DNA of 58,639 bases from an uncultured Dysgonomonas sp. (GCF_934668725.1 NZ_CAKUOF010000022.1:1-58639); one strand, 5' to 3'. Counted from the first letter of the stretch, positions 35,390 to 45,790 are shown. Numbers and translations are program-made. Notes: generated from the sequence alone by a model not told the origin.

Positions 35390-36400
35390 ATGAAAACAAT
35401 TAATGTAGGTATCAACGGTTTTGGACGTATCGGACGTTTAGTTTTTCGAGCTGCACAAAGTAGAGAAGATATCCGGATAGTTGGAATCAATGATCTAATG
35501 GATGTAGAATATATAGCTTACATGCTTAAATACGACACTATCCACGGGCAATTCGACGGAACTATAAAAACCAAGGAAGGAAAACTGATAGTGAACGGTC
35601 ATGAGATTCGTGTTACAGCAGAAAAAGACCCTTCTAATCTAAAATGGGATGAAGTACAAGCGGAGTATATTGTAGAGTCGACAGGATTGTTCTTGACGAA
35701 AGAAAAAGCACAAGGACATATTGAAGCCGGAGCCAAATACATAGTTATGTCAGGACCATCAAAAGACGATACTCCGATGTTTGTTCCGGGCGTGAATGAC
35801 AGTAAATATATAAAAGGGACGCAAATTATCTCGAATGCTTCTTGCACAACTAACTGTTTAGCCTTAGTAGCTAAGGTATTGAACGATAAATTCGGTATAC
35901 TCGAAGCGTTGATGACCACTGTACACTCTACAACTGCAACTCAGAAAACAGTAGACGGACCATCGATGAAAGATTGGAGAGGCGGACGTGCAGCAGCAGG
36001 CAACATTATCCCTTCGACAACCGGAGCAGCTAAAGCTGTAGGCAAGGTGATTCCCGAATTAAACGGAAAACTTACAGGTATGTCATTCAGGGTTCCAACA
36101 CTGGATGTTTCGGTAGTTGACCTCACAGCCCGTCTGGCAAAAGAAACTACTTATGAAGAAATCTGTAAAGCGATGAAAGAAGCTTCGGAAGGTTCTTTAA
36201 AAGGATATCTCGCATATACTAAAGACGAAGTGGTGTCATCGGACTTCATAGGCAACTCCCATATTGCTATTTTCGATGAAAAAGCGGGAATACAACTGAG
36301 CCCTACTTTTGTTAAAGTAGTTGCATGGTATGATAATGAATGGGGATTCTCATGCAAGGTGCTGGATTCGATTGCTACAATGAAAAAAATCAACGGATAA
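35390..36400 (+). CDS. gap: Type I glyceraldehyde-3-phosphate dehydrogenase
   Basis: 336 residues. NGFGRIGRLVFR is the NAD-binding start, SNASCTTNCLA holds the catalytic Cys152, TVHSTTATQKTVDGPS and the late VVAWYDNEWGFSCKVLD are standard. It oxidises glyceraldehyde-3-phosphate to 1,3-bisphosphoglycerate. It sits in an operon with a cupin gene and opposite a GlxA-like regulator rather than with other glycolytic genes, so it may be an extra, condition-specific copy. Confidence 0.96.
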   Translation: MKTINVGINGFGRIGRLVFRAAQSREDIRIVGINDLMDVEYIAYMLKYDTIHGQFDGTIKTKEGKLIVNGHEIRVTAEKDPSNLKWDEVQAEYIVESTGLFLTKEKAQGHIEAGAKYIVMSGPSKDDTPMFVPGVNDSKYIKGTQIISNASCTTNCLALVAKVLNDKFGILEALMTTVHSTTATQKTVDGPSMKDWRGGRAAAGNIIPSTTGAAKAVGKVIPELNGKLTGMSFRVPTLDVSVVDLTARLAKETTYEEICKAMKEASEGSLKGYLAYTKDEVVSSDFIGNSHIAIFDEKAGIQLSPTFVKVVAWYDNEWGFSCKVLDSIATMKKING

Positions 36401-36410
36401 CTATCTAAGA

Positions 36411-36448
36411 AAAGGCAGGCTGTATAAAAATACAGCCTGCCTTTTTGT
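36411..36448. terminator. Strong bidirectional terminator after gap
   Basis: A perfect 14-bp stem pairs 36411-36424 with 36431-36444 around a 6-nt loop, with A-rich and T-rich ends. It serves both gap and the convergent exonuclease gene. Confidence 0.88.
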
Positions 36449-36458
36449 ATGGAGGTTA

Positions 36459-36953
36459 TTACAACAGCTGCAATGCTATTTCTGCACATGCTTCTGCATC
36501 GGCTAAAGCGTGATGATGATTCTTCAGAATATAACCACAATCTTCTGCCACAGTATGTAACTGATGATTAGGCAGGTATTTTAACTGACGACGTGAAGCT
36601 GCTAATGTACAATAGAAAATATAATCAGGATAATCCATCCCATAAGTCTTAAACACTGCTTTGAGACACGCTTCATCAAACCCTTTATTATGGGCAACTA
36701 ACGGAAGGTCTTTAATCCGGGATTCGATCTGTATCCATACTTTAGGAAAGACCGATGCTTCTTCGGTATCTGCAGCTGTTAATCCATGTATACTAGTATT
36801 ACCGTAACTGTAATAATTAGGTTCCGGTTGGATAAGACTATAAAAACGATCAACTACAATACCGTTACGTACTATAACAACACCAACGCTGCATACACTG
36901 GATAGTTGATTATTAGCTGTCTCAAAATCTATCGCTGCAAAGTCTCGTAACAT
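36459..36953 (-). CDS. DnaQ-like DEDDh 3'-5' exonuclease
   Basis: 164 residues. The DEDDh residues are visible: AIDFETA (Asp, Glu), LVAHNKGFDEACL (Asp), and HHALADAEACAEIA (His, Asp). It resembles the proofreading epsilon subunit of DNA polymerase III but is a stand-alone short form, as in many Bacteroidetes repair exonucleases. TACCTTTG at 36998-36991 on the minus strand is a good -7 box about 40 bp upstream. Confidence 0.9.
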   Translation of the reverse strand: MLRDFAAIDFETANNQLSSVCSVGVVIVRNGIVVDRFYSLIQPEPNYYSYGNTSIHGLTAADTEEASVFPKVWIQIESRIKDLPLVAHNKGFDEACLKAVFKTYGMDYPDYIFYCTLAASRRQLKYLPNHQLHTVAEDCGYILKNHHHALADAEACAEIALQLL

Positions 36954-37363
36954 TTATTTCAAGGTATTCTTATATTTTATAATAGAATTACAAAGGTAAA
37001 AAAATCACTCAATTCTCTATCAGAGTTCAAAGTTTATCAGAGTGCCAATAAACAGGCAATCATTATTTTGAGCCTTTATAAGATATCAGTTATTTTTCAA
37101 CGGGAAAGGTCTTTGTTTAGATGCTTTGTTTTACAACAAATAAATGAAGCAATATTTCATTTTCTATTATATCTTTGCTCAGACTTTATACGCAAGGAAG
37201 TGTTCGTGATTAGCTGTTTAGTGATTCTAAACTAATACTAGTTTAATTTTTCATTAAATTAGTTGAAATAAATCCATACCTTAAATCTAATTATACGTAA
37301 TTGAAATACTCAAAACCTCCAACCTTTTCTATTATATTATTATGTACTTGTGAAATTCTAGTT
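36954..37363. other. Intergenic region upstream of the HTCS gene
   Basis: About 410 bp without a gene. The exonuclease promoter box lies at 36991-36998. TATCTTTG at 37170-37177 is an exact plus-strand -7 box that could serve the HTCS gene with a leader of about 180 nt. Confidence 0.45.
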
Positions 37364-40300
37364 ATGAGAATAATGTTGAAATATATTATTACTATAATAT
37401 TATTGATAGGGACTTTTAAAGCCAGGGCCGAATTAACCAACAACATGTTCGACATCAAGCATATCGGCTATGCAGAGGGTCTTAGCAATCAACGTGTGTT
37501 TTCTATTATCCAAGATAAAGAAAGTGCAATTTGGATTGCAACAAAAGTAGGTATAGACCGCTATAATGGGCATATAGTAAAAAGTTATACCTTACCGGGA
37601 AATTTTTATTATGGTGACATGGCCGGACGCACACTCGGTCTTCTATACGATAAAGAATATGGACTATGGGCATATGACAACACAGGTAAGATTTATCGTT
37701 ATTCCGCTCAAAACGACAATTTTGAGAAATACCTATATTTATCAGATTTCATCAATGAAGAAATCATAATGAATAAATTATGTATTGATAATAAGGGTAC
37801 GTTATGGCTGGGACTAAGTAATGGTTTATATAAGAAAGAAATTGACGGCCCTATTACTCCTATTATCCAGGACCAATATGTAAAAGATATTGTCTGTGCG
37901 GATGAATCACTCTTTGTTGGTACCTCCATGGGGGTATTGCAGCTTTCATATTCTCAATTAGAAAAACCCCACTGGCTAATACGTGGAAAGGATATACAAA
38001 CTCTGTTCCATGATGTTATCAGAAATGAACTATGGATTGGAACATTCAATAATGGTTTATGGGTGATGAATTTAGAGACCTATAACCTACTCCCTATTAA
38101 AGGGCAAAATTCCAATTTTCTTAATCCTATAAGAGCTATCACGCCCTATGACAATCATTCTCTACTAATAGGACTAGATGGAGGAGGCGTATATTCAGTA
38201 GACAAGGATTCAAAAGAATCTCATTTGCTTATGAGTACGGAAGATAGTACCGATATTTTTTTACGGGGTAACGGTATTTATGCTGTCACCAAAGATAATC
38301 AGGGTAACATTTGGATAGGAAGTTATACCGGAGGCGTGTCAGTGGCTATTCTATCAAGATACCCCATTACCGTATTAACCCACCAAAGAGGGAATCCTCA
38401 ATCATTAGCAAATAATAATATCAATGGTATAGAAGAAGACAGCAACGGTAATTTATGGTTCGCATCCGATTTCGGCATCAGCATTCGCGATGCAGCCACT
38501 CGTCAATGGAGCCACGTATTAAAAGGTGTTGTAGTGGTTGCCTTATGCAAAGGAGAAGACGGCTCTGTATGGGCTGGGACTTATGGAGATGGTATCTACC
38601 TGCTCAACGAACAAAGACAAGTTATACGTCATCTAACCAAGCAACAAGGAGTTCTGACTACAAATTATATTTTTTCCATCACAAAAGATATGGATGGAGA
38701 TTTATGGGTCGGAGGACTGGACGGACAATTGATGATGATGGATAAGCAAGGATATCCCAAGCAGTCATATGATATTAAATGGATTCATTCGGTAGAGATA
38801 CTAGACCATGACCAAATAGCCGCCGCTACAGTTAATGGATTCTGCATAGTCAATAAACGTACAGGAGCTATGCAACGCTATGCTACCACACAAGAATATC
38901 ATAACCAAAATGCCAGTGCTTATATTATTTCCATGCTTTTTAATGAAGATGGTACCGTTTGGTTAGGAACCGAAGGAGGAGGACTAAACTTATACAACAT
39001 GCGTACCCGAGAGTTAAAAATGTTCACCACACGTGAGGGACTACCATCTGACGATGTGTATAGTTTACAACGGGATACAAGAGGGCGTCTGTGGGTAAGT
39101 ACAGGAAAAGGTCTTGCGCTGATTGAAAACTTCCAGATCTCCAACCTCAATTATATCGGTGATATCGACAAAGAATACAACAAATCATCATTTGCACGAT
39201 TATCAGACGGAAAATTTGCCTATGGCAGCACCAATGGTGTTGTTATAATTACCCCCAATGCTATCACCGTAACAAACTATCAGGCTCAATTAAGATTCAC
39301 AGGCTTGACAGTTGAATATATATCTGCTGACGAAGAAAAAAATTTACGCCCTGCTATCTATGATATGCTGTCTAAAGGTATGGTTCAACTTGATTATAAA
39401 CACAACTCATTTGCCATTACATTTGAGTCCATCAACTACCGCTTCCAACGTGATATTGCATACCAATATATTTTAGAGGGATACGAGAAATCATGGAGTA
39501 ACCTATCACCCAACGGTATGGTACGATACACAAATGTATCTCCGGGATCTTATACTCTCAAAGTACGCAGCTTACGTCGAAATAATGGAGAAGTCATATC
39601 CGAGAAAACGCTTACATTAAAAGTGTCTCAACCTTGGTGGAATTCATGGTGGGCATGGATGATTTACATTTGTATGGTAGGCATTATATTTTACTTCATT
39701 TTACGATATAAAAGCAATCAACTTCAGAAACAATACGATGAAGATAAAATAAGATTCTTTATTGATACCGCGCATGATATCAGAACTCCCGTTACACTTA
39801 TCATGGCTCCATTAGACGACCTGTGTAAAGAGAAAGGACTCTCCGACAAAGCCATTTACTTTTTAGAGCTGGCACGCAACAATACCCACAAACTCTATAC
39901 ACTTATCTCTCAACTGCTCGAGTTTGAAAAAGTAGACACCCATAAACAACAGCTAATATTAAGTCCATTAAACCTCAATGACATCCTTGCTGAAGAGATT
40001 ACCAACTTCCAAGCGTTTTGCGACAGGAAACAATTGCAATTAAACCTCTCTTTGCCCGATGAAGATGTTTTCATTATGGCAGACAGGCATATCATAGAAA
40101 TACTATTGGATAATCTTTTATCAAACGCCTGCAAATATACCATGCCACAGGGGGAGGTATGCCTAAGTTTAAGCTATACGAAACGAAAAGCCATTATAGA
40201 AATCAAAGACAATGGTATAGGAATTCCTCAAAAAGCAAAAAAACACTTATTCAAGGATGTTTACAGAGCCGAAAACGCACGGAAGTCACATGAGAGTGGA

Positions 40301-41383
40301 ACCGGATTCGGTCTTTTACAAGTACACCGCATAATAAAAATGCTGCACGGAAAAATCAGCTTACAGTCCGAGGAGAACAAAGGCAGCACATTTACCCTAA
40401 CTCTAAGAAGAACCTACGAACTTCCTGAGACTATATCTAAACAAACCGATACGTTTCGAGAACCTTTAGCCTTCGAATCCATAGATAATACACAATTTGA
40501 AGATCGCAAAACTCGAAATATAGATCGTCAAATCACCAAAGATACATTACTTATCGTAGAAGATCACGAAGCTCTACGATATTATCTGCGTAAGACTTTC
40601 GAGCATGATTATCACGTAGTGGACGTTCCGGACGGTCAAGAAGCCCTCTCATACCTGTCAGCCGAATATCCGGATCTGATACTGTCCGATGTTATGATGC
40701 CCGGCATTCAAGGAGATCAACTTTGCAAGCTCGTCAAAGAAAATCCCGATACATCAGGTATTCCTTTTATTCTGCTCACAGCAAAGGCTAATCACGATGT
40801 TACGGTTGAAGGGCTAAAAAAAGGTGCAGATGACTATATTGCCAAACCCTTCAATACTGAAATACTGAAAATGAAAGTAAAAAGCCTAATCGACAATAGA
40901 AAAAGGCTAAGAGACTTTTTTATGCGGCAAGCCATTATACAAGTCGAAGCAGACAAAAATCACATTAATAATGCAGAAGGTCTAACTATAACAGCAACCA
41001 CGAACCCCGATCCCATCATCTCGGATGAAATATCTGCACATCTCCTGTCTGAGAGTGATCGCCAATTTATTATACGAGCGACTCAATTCGTCATAGAAAA
41101 CATAAGTAATATTGATTTTAACATCAACATTCTGTGCCAAGAGATGGCCATGAGCCGAACACTTTTTTATAGTCGCCTCAAATCGTTAACAGGAAAAGGC
41201 CCACAAGAATTTATCCGTATAATACGACTTCAAAAGGCAGCAGAATTATTAAAAGCAGGTAAAAATGTAACTGATGTTTCTACTGAAACCGGGTTTATAA
41301 ATACGAAATATTTTAGTTCGTTGTTTAAAAAACAATTTGGAATACAACCTAGTAAATATAATCAATCTGATTCATCCACATAA
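37364..41383 (+). CDS. Hybrid two-component system (HTCS) regulator of the beta-glucan PUL
   Basis: I choose the ATG at 37364. The longer frame to 37301 would begin at TTG, and 37364 gives a signal-anchor (MRIMLKYIITIILLIGTF). The protein has 1339 residues: a periplasmic double beta-propeller of repeated WIATKVGIDRYN-like units (about 35-620), a Y_Y_Y domain (about 660-750), a transmembrane helix (WMIYICMVGIIFYFIL), then HisKA with His804 in TAHDIRTPV. Next are HATPase (DNLLSNACKYT, DNGIGIP, GTGFGL), a receiver domain with Asp1109 in LILSDVMMPG, and an AraC HTH at the end. The propeller senses an oligosaccharide and the AraC domain activates the adjacent PUL. A tandem 21-bp-spaced repeat lies before that PUL. 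Confidence 0.95.
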   Translation: MRIMLKYIITIILLIGTFKARAELTNNMFDIKHIGYAEGLSNQRVFSIIQDKESAIWIATKVGIDRYNGHIVKSYTLPGNFYYGDMAGRTLGLLYDKEYGLWAYDNTGKIYRYSAQNDNFEKYLYLSDFINEEIIMNKLCIDNKGTLWLGLSNGLYKKEIDGPITPIIQDQYVKDIVCADESLFVGTSMGVLQLSYSQLEKPHWLIRGKDIQTLFHDVIRNELWIGTFNNGLWVMNLETYNLLPIKGQNSNFLNPIRAITPYDNHSLLIGLDGGGVYSVDKDSKESHLLMSTEDSTDIFLRGNGIYAVTKDNQGNIWIGSYTGGVSVAILSRYPITVLTHQRGNPQSLANNNINGIEEDSNGNLWFASDFGISIRDAATRQWSHVLKGVVVVALCKGEDGSVWAGTYGDGIYLLNEQRQVIRHLTKQQGVLTTNYIFSITKDMDGDLWVGGLDGQLMMMDKQGYPKQSYDIKWIHSVEILDHDQIAAATVNGFCIVNKRTGAMQRYATTQEYHNQNASAYIISMLFNEDGTVWLGTEGGGLNLYNMRTRELKMFTTREGLPSDDVYSLQRDTRGRLWVSTGKGLALIENFQISNLNYIGDIDKEYNKSSFARLSDGKFAYGSTNGVVIITPNAITVTNYQAQLRFTGLTVEYISADEEKNLRPAIYDMLSKGMVQLDYKHNSFAITFESINYRFQRDIAYQYILEGYEKSWSNLSPNGMVRYTNVSPGSYTLKVRSLRRNNGEVISEKTLTLKVSQPWWNSWWAWMIYICMVGIIFYFILRYKSNQLQKQYDEDKIRFFIDTAHDIRTPVTLIMAPLDDLCKEKGLSDKAIYFLELARNNTHKLYTLISQLLEFEKVDTHKQQLILSPLNLNDILAEEITNFQAFCDRKQLQLNLSLPDEDVFIMADRHIIEILLDNLLSNACKYTMPQGEVCLSLSYTKRKAIIEIKDNGIGIPQKAKKHLFKDVYRAENARKSHESGTGFGLLQVHRIIKMLHGKISLQSEENKGSTFTLTLRRTYELPETISKQTDTFREPLAFESIDNTQFEDRKTRNIDRQITKDTLLIVEDHEALRYYLRKTFEHDYHVVDVPDGQEALSYLSAEYPDLILSDVMMPGIQGDQLCKLVKENPDTSGIPFILLTAKANHDVTVEGLKKGADDYIAKPFNTEILKMKVKSLIDNRKRLRDFFMRQAIIQVEADKNHINNAEGLTITATTNPDPIISDEISAHLLSESDRQFIIRATQFVIENISNIDFNINILCQEMAMSRTLFYSRLKSLTGKGPQEFIRIIRLQKAAELLKAGKNVTDVSTETGFINTKYFSSLFKKQFGIQPSKYNQSDSST

Positions 41384-41414
41384 CCTATTTAAGATGGTTC
41401 TTTTAGACTCAAGT

Positions 41415-41441
41415 ACCGGTAATTAAGATTACCGGTTTTTT
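41415..41441 (+). terminator. Terminator of the HTCS gene
   Basis: A perfect 9-bp GC-containing stem pairs 41415-41423 with 41428-41436 around TAAG and is followed by a T-run. Confidence 0.85.
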
Positions 41442-41524
41442 CATCTATACAGCTCTATACAAATAGACAATCTATGTAAATAAAAGACTTCTACAAGACC
41501 ATAATTCGTAGAATAAGAAAAGAA

Positions 41525-41562
41525 TTGTCAGATATCAAACCTTATTTGTCAGATATCAAACC
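41525..41562 (+). promoter_or_regulatory. Perfect tandem direct repeat, candidate HTCS operator of the PUL
   Basis: TTGTCAGATATCAAACC occurs at 41525-41541 and again, identically, at 41546-41562, a 21-bp offset. It lies about 160 bp before the GH16 start and 30-40 bp before a weak -7-like TATTTTG (41597-41603). Two identical sites on one DNA face fit a dimeric AraC-type domain such as the HTCS encoded next door. Confidence 0.65.
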
Positions 41563-41721
41563 ATCGTTTTTGCGTTCTATCATCATCTTTACACCATATT
41601 TTGTAAGGAAAAGACCTAGATACCTAAAAATAATCTTCTGTCCTAGTATTTGGATGAGGTTCATTATGGTCATACCAAGCAACCATGAAAAAAAATAAGT
41701 TTAACCAAAACATCTTGTAAT

Positions 41722-42543
41722 ATGAGAAAATCAATAATCTTATTACTACTAATGTGTTCAATGCAACAATCCTGCTCATCCAACAATGAAGCTGAAACAG
41801 AAACGCAGGAAAATCTCTTTTTCAAAGATGACTTTGACTCCTTTAATGAAAACATTTGGACCAAAGAAGTCCATGAAGCAGGTTGGGTAAATCAGGAATT
41901 ACAAGCCTATGATGCAGCACATGTATCAGTTGGTATAGATGAAGGCAAATCTGTACTGATTCTTACTGCCGAACGCAAAGGAAACAAAATCGTCTCGGGA
42001 CGAGTAAATTCCAAAGGAAAAAAAAGCTTCAAATACAAAAAAATAGAAGCAAGTATAAAATTACCCAAAACAGCCAATGGCTTGTGGCCTGCATTCTGGA
42101 TGATGGGAGATAATGAAAAGCCCTGGCCACAATGTGGAGAAATAGACATCATGGAAATGGGTGAACGAAATGGAATTTCGTCTGGTACCGCAGAAACATT
42201 TATGAACACAGCCATTCATTATGGTACTGATTCACAAACAGGACATTTCCAAAAATACCACTCGGCAAATGTGCCTCATAGTTTACAGGACGGCAAGTAC
42301 CATACCTATACATTAGATTGGAACGAAAATAGTCTCACTATAATTATTGACAATATCAAATTCCACTCGTTTGACATTAGCAAAAGCAGCGAATCTTATG
42401 AATATTTCCATGACAACTTCTACATCTTATTTAACCTTGCTGTAGGAGGTGCTTTTACCGGAATAACCGACATAAACAAGATTACGGCACTAAAAGACGG
42501 CGAGAAAGTAAACATGTATATTGACTGGGTGAAAATCTACTAA
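41722..42543 (+). CDS. GH16 endo-beta-glucanase lipoprotein
   Basis: 273 residues. The signal ends with a lipobox-like QQSC (Cys18), so it is probably anchored at the cell surface. The GH16 catalytic motif GEIDIMEMG has nucleophile Glu140, Asp142 and acid/base Glu145. LWPAFWMMG before it and the late FYILFNLAVGGAFTG are typical of laminarinase-type (GH16_3) enzymes. It cuts beta-1,3- or mixed beta-1,3/1,4-glucan into oligosaccharides for SusC/SusD. First gene of the PUL operon, 17 bp before susC. Confidence 0.93.
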   Translation: MRKSIILLLLMCSMQQSCSSNNEAETETQENLFFKDDFDSFNENIWTKEVHEAGWVNQELQAYDAAHVSVGIDEGKSVLILTAERKGNKIVSGRVNSKGKKSFKYKKIEASIKLPKTANGLWPAFWMMGDNEKPWPQCGEIDIMEMGERNGISSGTAETFMNTAIHYGTDSQTGHFQKYHSANVPHSLQDGKYHTYTLDWNENSLTIIIDNIKFHSFDISKSSESYEYFHDNFYILFNLAVGGAFTGITDINKITALKDGEKVNMYIDWVKIY

Positions 42544-42560
42544 TCTTAATTATAAATTCC

Positions 42561-45500
42561 ATGAAAATAAGAAATTGCAAATTCGCATTATTCTGCGGAA
42601 CATTGTCTCTATGCATATGGGGAAGCGTTCCACAAATAAAAGCAGCTAGACCGGATTATTCCTCAATCCAACAACAAGAACTTAAAGTTACAGGGGTAGT
42701 GAAAGATGACACTGGCCCTATAATTGGAGCATCTATTGTTGAAAAAGGAAATCCCGGCAACGGAACTATCACCGATATTGATGGTAAGTTTAGCTTAAAT
42801 GTACAACCCGGAGCTATACTTGTTATCAGTTATATAGGTTATAAATCTCAGGAAGTCAAAGCAGGACAAGCCCCTCTGGACATCATATTGAAAGAAGACA
42901 GTAAAATGCTCAACGACGTAGTTGTTACAGCACTAGGCATTAAGAGAGACCGTAAAGCTCTAGGTTATGGTGTAGATGAAATAAAAGGTGACGGTTTGAC
43001 AAAGGCTAAGGAAACCAATGTTATCAATTCCATGGCAGGTCGTGTACCGGGATTAGTAGTCAGCCAGACAGCAGGCGGACCATCCGGTTCTACTCGCGTT
43101 ATCCTCCGGGGTAGTACTGAAATGACAGGAAATAATCAACCTCTATATGTCATTGACGGTGTCCCCCTCGATAATACCAATTACGGTAGTGCAGGTACAG
43201 CCGGTGGTTTTGATCTTGGTGATGGTATCTCAGCCATCAATCCTGATGACATCGAAAACATATCCGTTCTAAAAGGTCCTGCAGCCTCTGCTCTCTATGG
43301 CAGCCGTGCCAGTCATGGTGTTATTCTGATTACGACAAAGAAAGCCAATGGAAAAGACAGCTTCAGCGTAGAGTATAACGGAACATTCACTATAGACACA
43401 CAGTTAGCCAAATGGAACAACCTACAACAAGTCTATGGCATGGGTAGTAACGGAACTTATAGTATCGATGCAGTATCCAACACCAATAAAAGCTGGGGAG
43501 CAAAAGCAGACGGAAGCAATAGCCTGAAATATTTCGATGGAATAGAGCACCCATACCTTATCATACCCGATAATACGTCAGACTTCTTCCGCACTGGTCT
43601 TACAGCCAATAACACTGCCATCATCAGTGCAAATAGCGGCAATACAGGATTACGCTTTACTTACACCGATATACGCAGTAAAGATATCGTTCCTAAGACT
43701 CACATGAGCCGAGACATATTCAATTTGCGTGCTAACACTTCATTAGATAAAGTGGACTTCGATTTCAGTGTCAACTATACACGCGAAGATGTCAAAAACC
43801 GTCCAGCATTGGGAGACAGCAAATCGAACATCGGTAAAAACTTGATGACATTGGCCACCACCTATGACCAAAAGTGGTTAAAGACTTATCAAGATCAAAA
43901 TGGTGATTATGCTAACTGGAATGGTATGGATCCCTACAATGTAAACCCTTACTGGGATATATATAAGAATACGAATAATTCGAAGAAAGATCAGTTCCGT
44001 TTCAATGGAAAGGCAATCTGGAATATCAATAAGCACATGAAGTTGCAGAGTACAATGGGGGCAGAACTCAATTGGTTCACTTTCGAAGATTTCAAAGCAC
44101 CTTCCACACCCGGTTTTGAAGCCGGACGTCTTCAAAACAGTAACTTCCGGAATCGCATGTACAATTTTGAAGTACTTGCTCTTTACAATAACAGTTGGGG
44201 GGACTTCGATTTAAATGCTACCCTGGGAGGTAATGTGTATAAAGTAAACAACCAGACTACTATTATTACTGCACAAGATATGCAGATTCTCGATGTAGTA
44301 AACCTAATGAGCTTTAATGAAACCAGTATAGAACCAAATAGTTACCGTAAGCAAATCAACTCGGTATATGGAGCTGTCAATGTCGGCTGGAAACACATGC
44401 TTTATTTTGACACCACACTGCGTGGCGACCAGTCATCAACCCTTCCGACAGGGAACAACGTATATGTATATCCATCCTTTTCAGGAAGCTTTGTATTCTC
44501 TCAATTGACTCCGTTTAAAGACACTATGCCTTATGGAAAACTCCGTATGTCATGGGCTCAGGTAGGTAGCGATACCGACCCTTACCAGTTAGGTCTGGTC
44601 TATACCAAGTCTAAGTTTACTTATCCAGGATACACTATCGGCTATATAAATAACAACACAATTCCGAACAAGAATCTAAAGCCAACAAAGACCAATTCGT
44701 TTGAAATAGGTTTAGATATGAAATTTCTTAAAAATCGTATTGGATTTGATTTTACTTTCTACACCCAAACCAGTAGAAACCAGATTATGGCCATGGCTAG
44801 TTCTTGGACATCGGGCTATAATTACCGTCTGATTAATGCCGGAGAAATAGAGAACAAAGGTATAGAGATTGCACTTAATACACGTCCTATCGAAGTAAAA
44901 GATTTCTCTTGGGATTTGAACCTGAATTTCTCAAAAAATAATAATAAGGTAAAGAAACTTGTTGATGACATGGATATGTTTGAACTGGAAAAAGCTCCAT
45001 GGCTTGATGTGCAAGTGGCAGCAAAGGTTGGCGAGAACTTTGGTTCTATTATAGGACCTGATTTCAAACGAAACGAAAATGGAGACATACTCATAAACCC
45101 GCAGACAGGTCTACCTCAATATGATAAAAGCAATCATGTTCTGGGTAATGCATCTTGGGATTGGACAGGAGGTGCTACTACAACATTAACCTATAAGCAT
45201 CTTTCGCTTTCAGCCATCTTCGATGTAAAAGTAGGAGGTGACCTCTACTCTATGTCTGCTCGTGCTGCTTACGAATCGGGAAAGAGCAAAGAAACCCTTC
45301 TGGGACGTGAAGGGTGGTACAAGTCTGAAGAACAACGTCAGGCTGCCGGTATTGCTAAAGGTTCGTCAGAATGGACTCCAACCGGCGGTTTTATTGCTCC
45401 CGGAGTTATTGATAATGGAGACGGTACTTATCGCCCCAATGATATCCATATCAACCCGGAAGAATATTGGATGAGCGTAAGCCGTAATGCTCCCTCGATG

Positions 45501-45752
45501 TTTATTTATGACAACTCTTATGTAAAATGTCGTGAAATAACACTAAGCTATAGCGTACCGAAACTATTATTGAAAAATACAATAAAAAGCCTCACCTTAT
45601 CATTTGTTGCACGTAACCCATTCATTATCTGGAAAAACATACCCAACATCGATCCGGATTCGAATTACAACAATACTACCGGTATGGGGTTAGAATATGG
45701 CTCATTACCATCGCGCAGAAGCTATGGACTAAATGTCAACGTAAAATTCTAA
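42561..45752 (+). CDS. SusC-like TonB-dependent outer-membrane transporter
   Basis: 1063 residues. A signal peptide (about 1-29) is followed by the carboxypeptidase-like domain (VTGVVKDDTGPIIGASIVEKG), then the TonB box/plug region with DVVVTALGIKRDRKALGYG and LYVIDGVPLDN. A 22-strand-type barrel ends at NVNVKF. SusC imports oligosaccharides with its SusD lid. It lies between GH16 and susD (38 bp), in the standard PUL order. Confidence 0.96.
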   Translation: MKIRNCKFALFCGTLSLCIWGSVPQIKAARPDYSSIQQQELKVTGVVKDDTGPIIGASIVEKGNPGNGTITDIDGKFSLNVQPGAILVISYIGYKSQEVKAGQAPLDIILKEDSKMLNDVVVTALGIKRDRKALGYGVDEIKGDGLTKAKETNVINSMAGRVPGLVVSQTAGGPSGSTRVILRGSTEMTGNNQPLYVIDGVPLDNTNYGSAGTAGGFDLGDGISAINPDDIENISVLKGPAASALYGSRASHGVILITTKKANGKDSFSVEYNGTFTIDTQLAKWNNLQQVYGMGSNGTYSIDAVSNTNKSWGAKADGSNSLKYFDGIEHPYLIIPDNTSDFFRTGLTANNTAIISANSGNTGLRFTYTDIRSKDIVPKTHMSRDIFNLRANTSLDKVDFDFSVNYTREDVKNRPALGDSKSNIGKNLMTLATTYDQKWLKTYQDQNGDYANWNGMDPYNVNPYWDIYKNTNNSKKDQFRFNGKAIWNINKHMKLQSTMGAELNWFTFEDFKAPSTPGFEAGRLQNSNFRNRMYNFEVLALYNNSWGDFDLNATLGGNVYKVNNQTTIITAQDMQILDVVNLMSFNETSIEPNSYRKQINSVYGAVNVGWKHMLYFDTTLRGDQSSTLPTGNNVYVYPSFSGSFVFSQLTPFKDTMPYGKLRMSWAQVGSDTDPYQLGLVYTKSKFTYPGYTIGYINNNTIPNKNLKPTKTNSFEIGLDMKFLKNRIGFDFTFYTQTSRNQIMAMASSWTSGYNYRLINAGEIENKGIEIALNTRPIEVKDFSWDLNLNFSKNNNKVKKLVDDMDMFELEKAPWLDVQVAAKVGENFGSIIGPDFKRNENGDILINPQTGLPQYDKSNHVLGNASWDWTGGATTTLTYKHLSLSAIFDVKVGGDLYSMSARAAYESGKSKETLLGREGWYKSEEQRQAAGIAKGSSEWTPTGGFIAPGVIDNGDGTYRPNDIHINPEEYWMSVSRNAPSMFIYDNSYVKCREITLSYSVPKLLLKNTIKSLTLSFVARNPFIIWKNIPNIDPDSNYNNTTGMGLEYGSLPSRRSYGLNVNVKF

Positions 45753-45790
45753 CGGAATTTAAAATTTAATTCATTTAAAGAATATATACA

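Larger units (their letters stand above)
41384..41721. other. Intergenic region between HTCS and the PUL operon
   Basis: About 340 bp holding the HTCS terminator, the tandem operator and the PUL promoter. I see no gene or small RNA signal beyond these. Confidence 0.6.

Noticed and set aside
37301..37363. N-terminal extension of the HTCS gene
   Set aside because: It would start with TTG and place a non-signal segment before the clear signal-anchor that begins at the ATG at 37364.
38455..38745. 96-codon ORF in another frame inside the HTCS gene
   Set aside because: It overlaps the beta-propeller coding sequence entirely and has no independent support.
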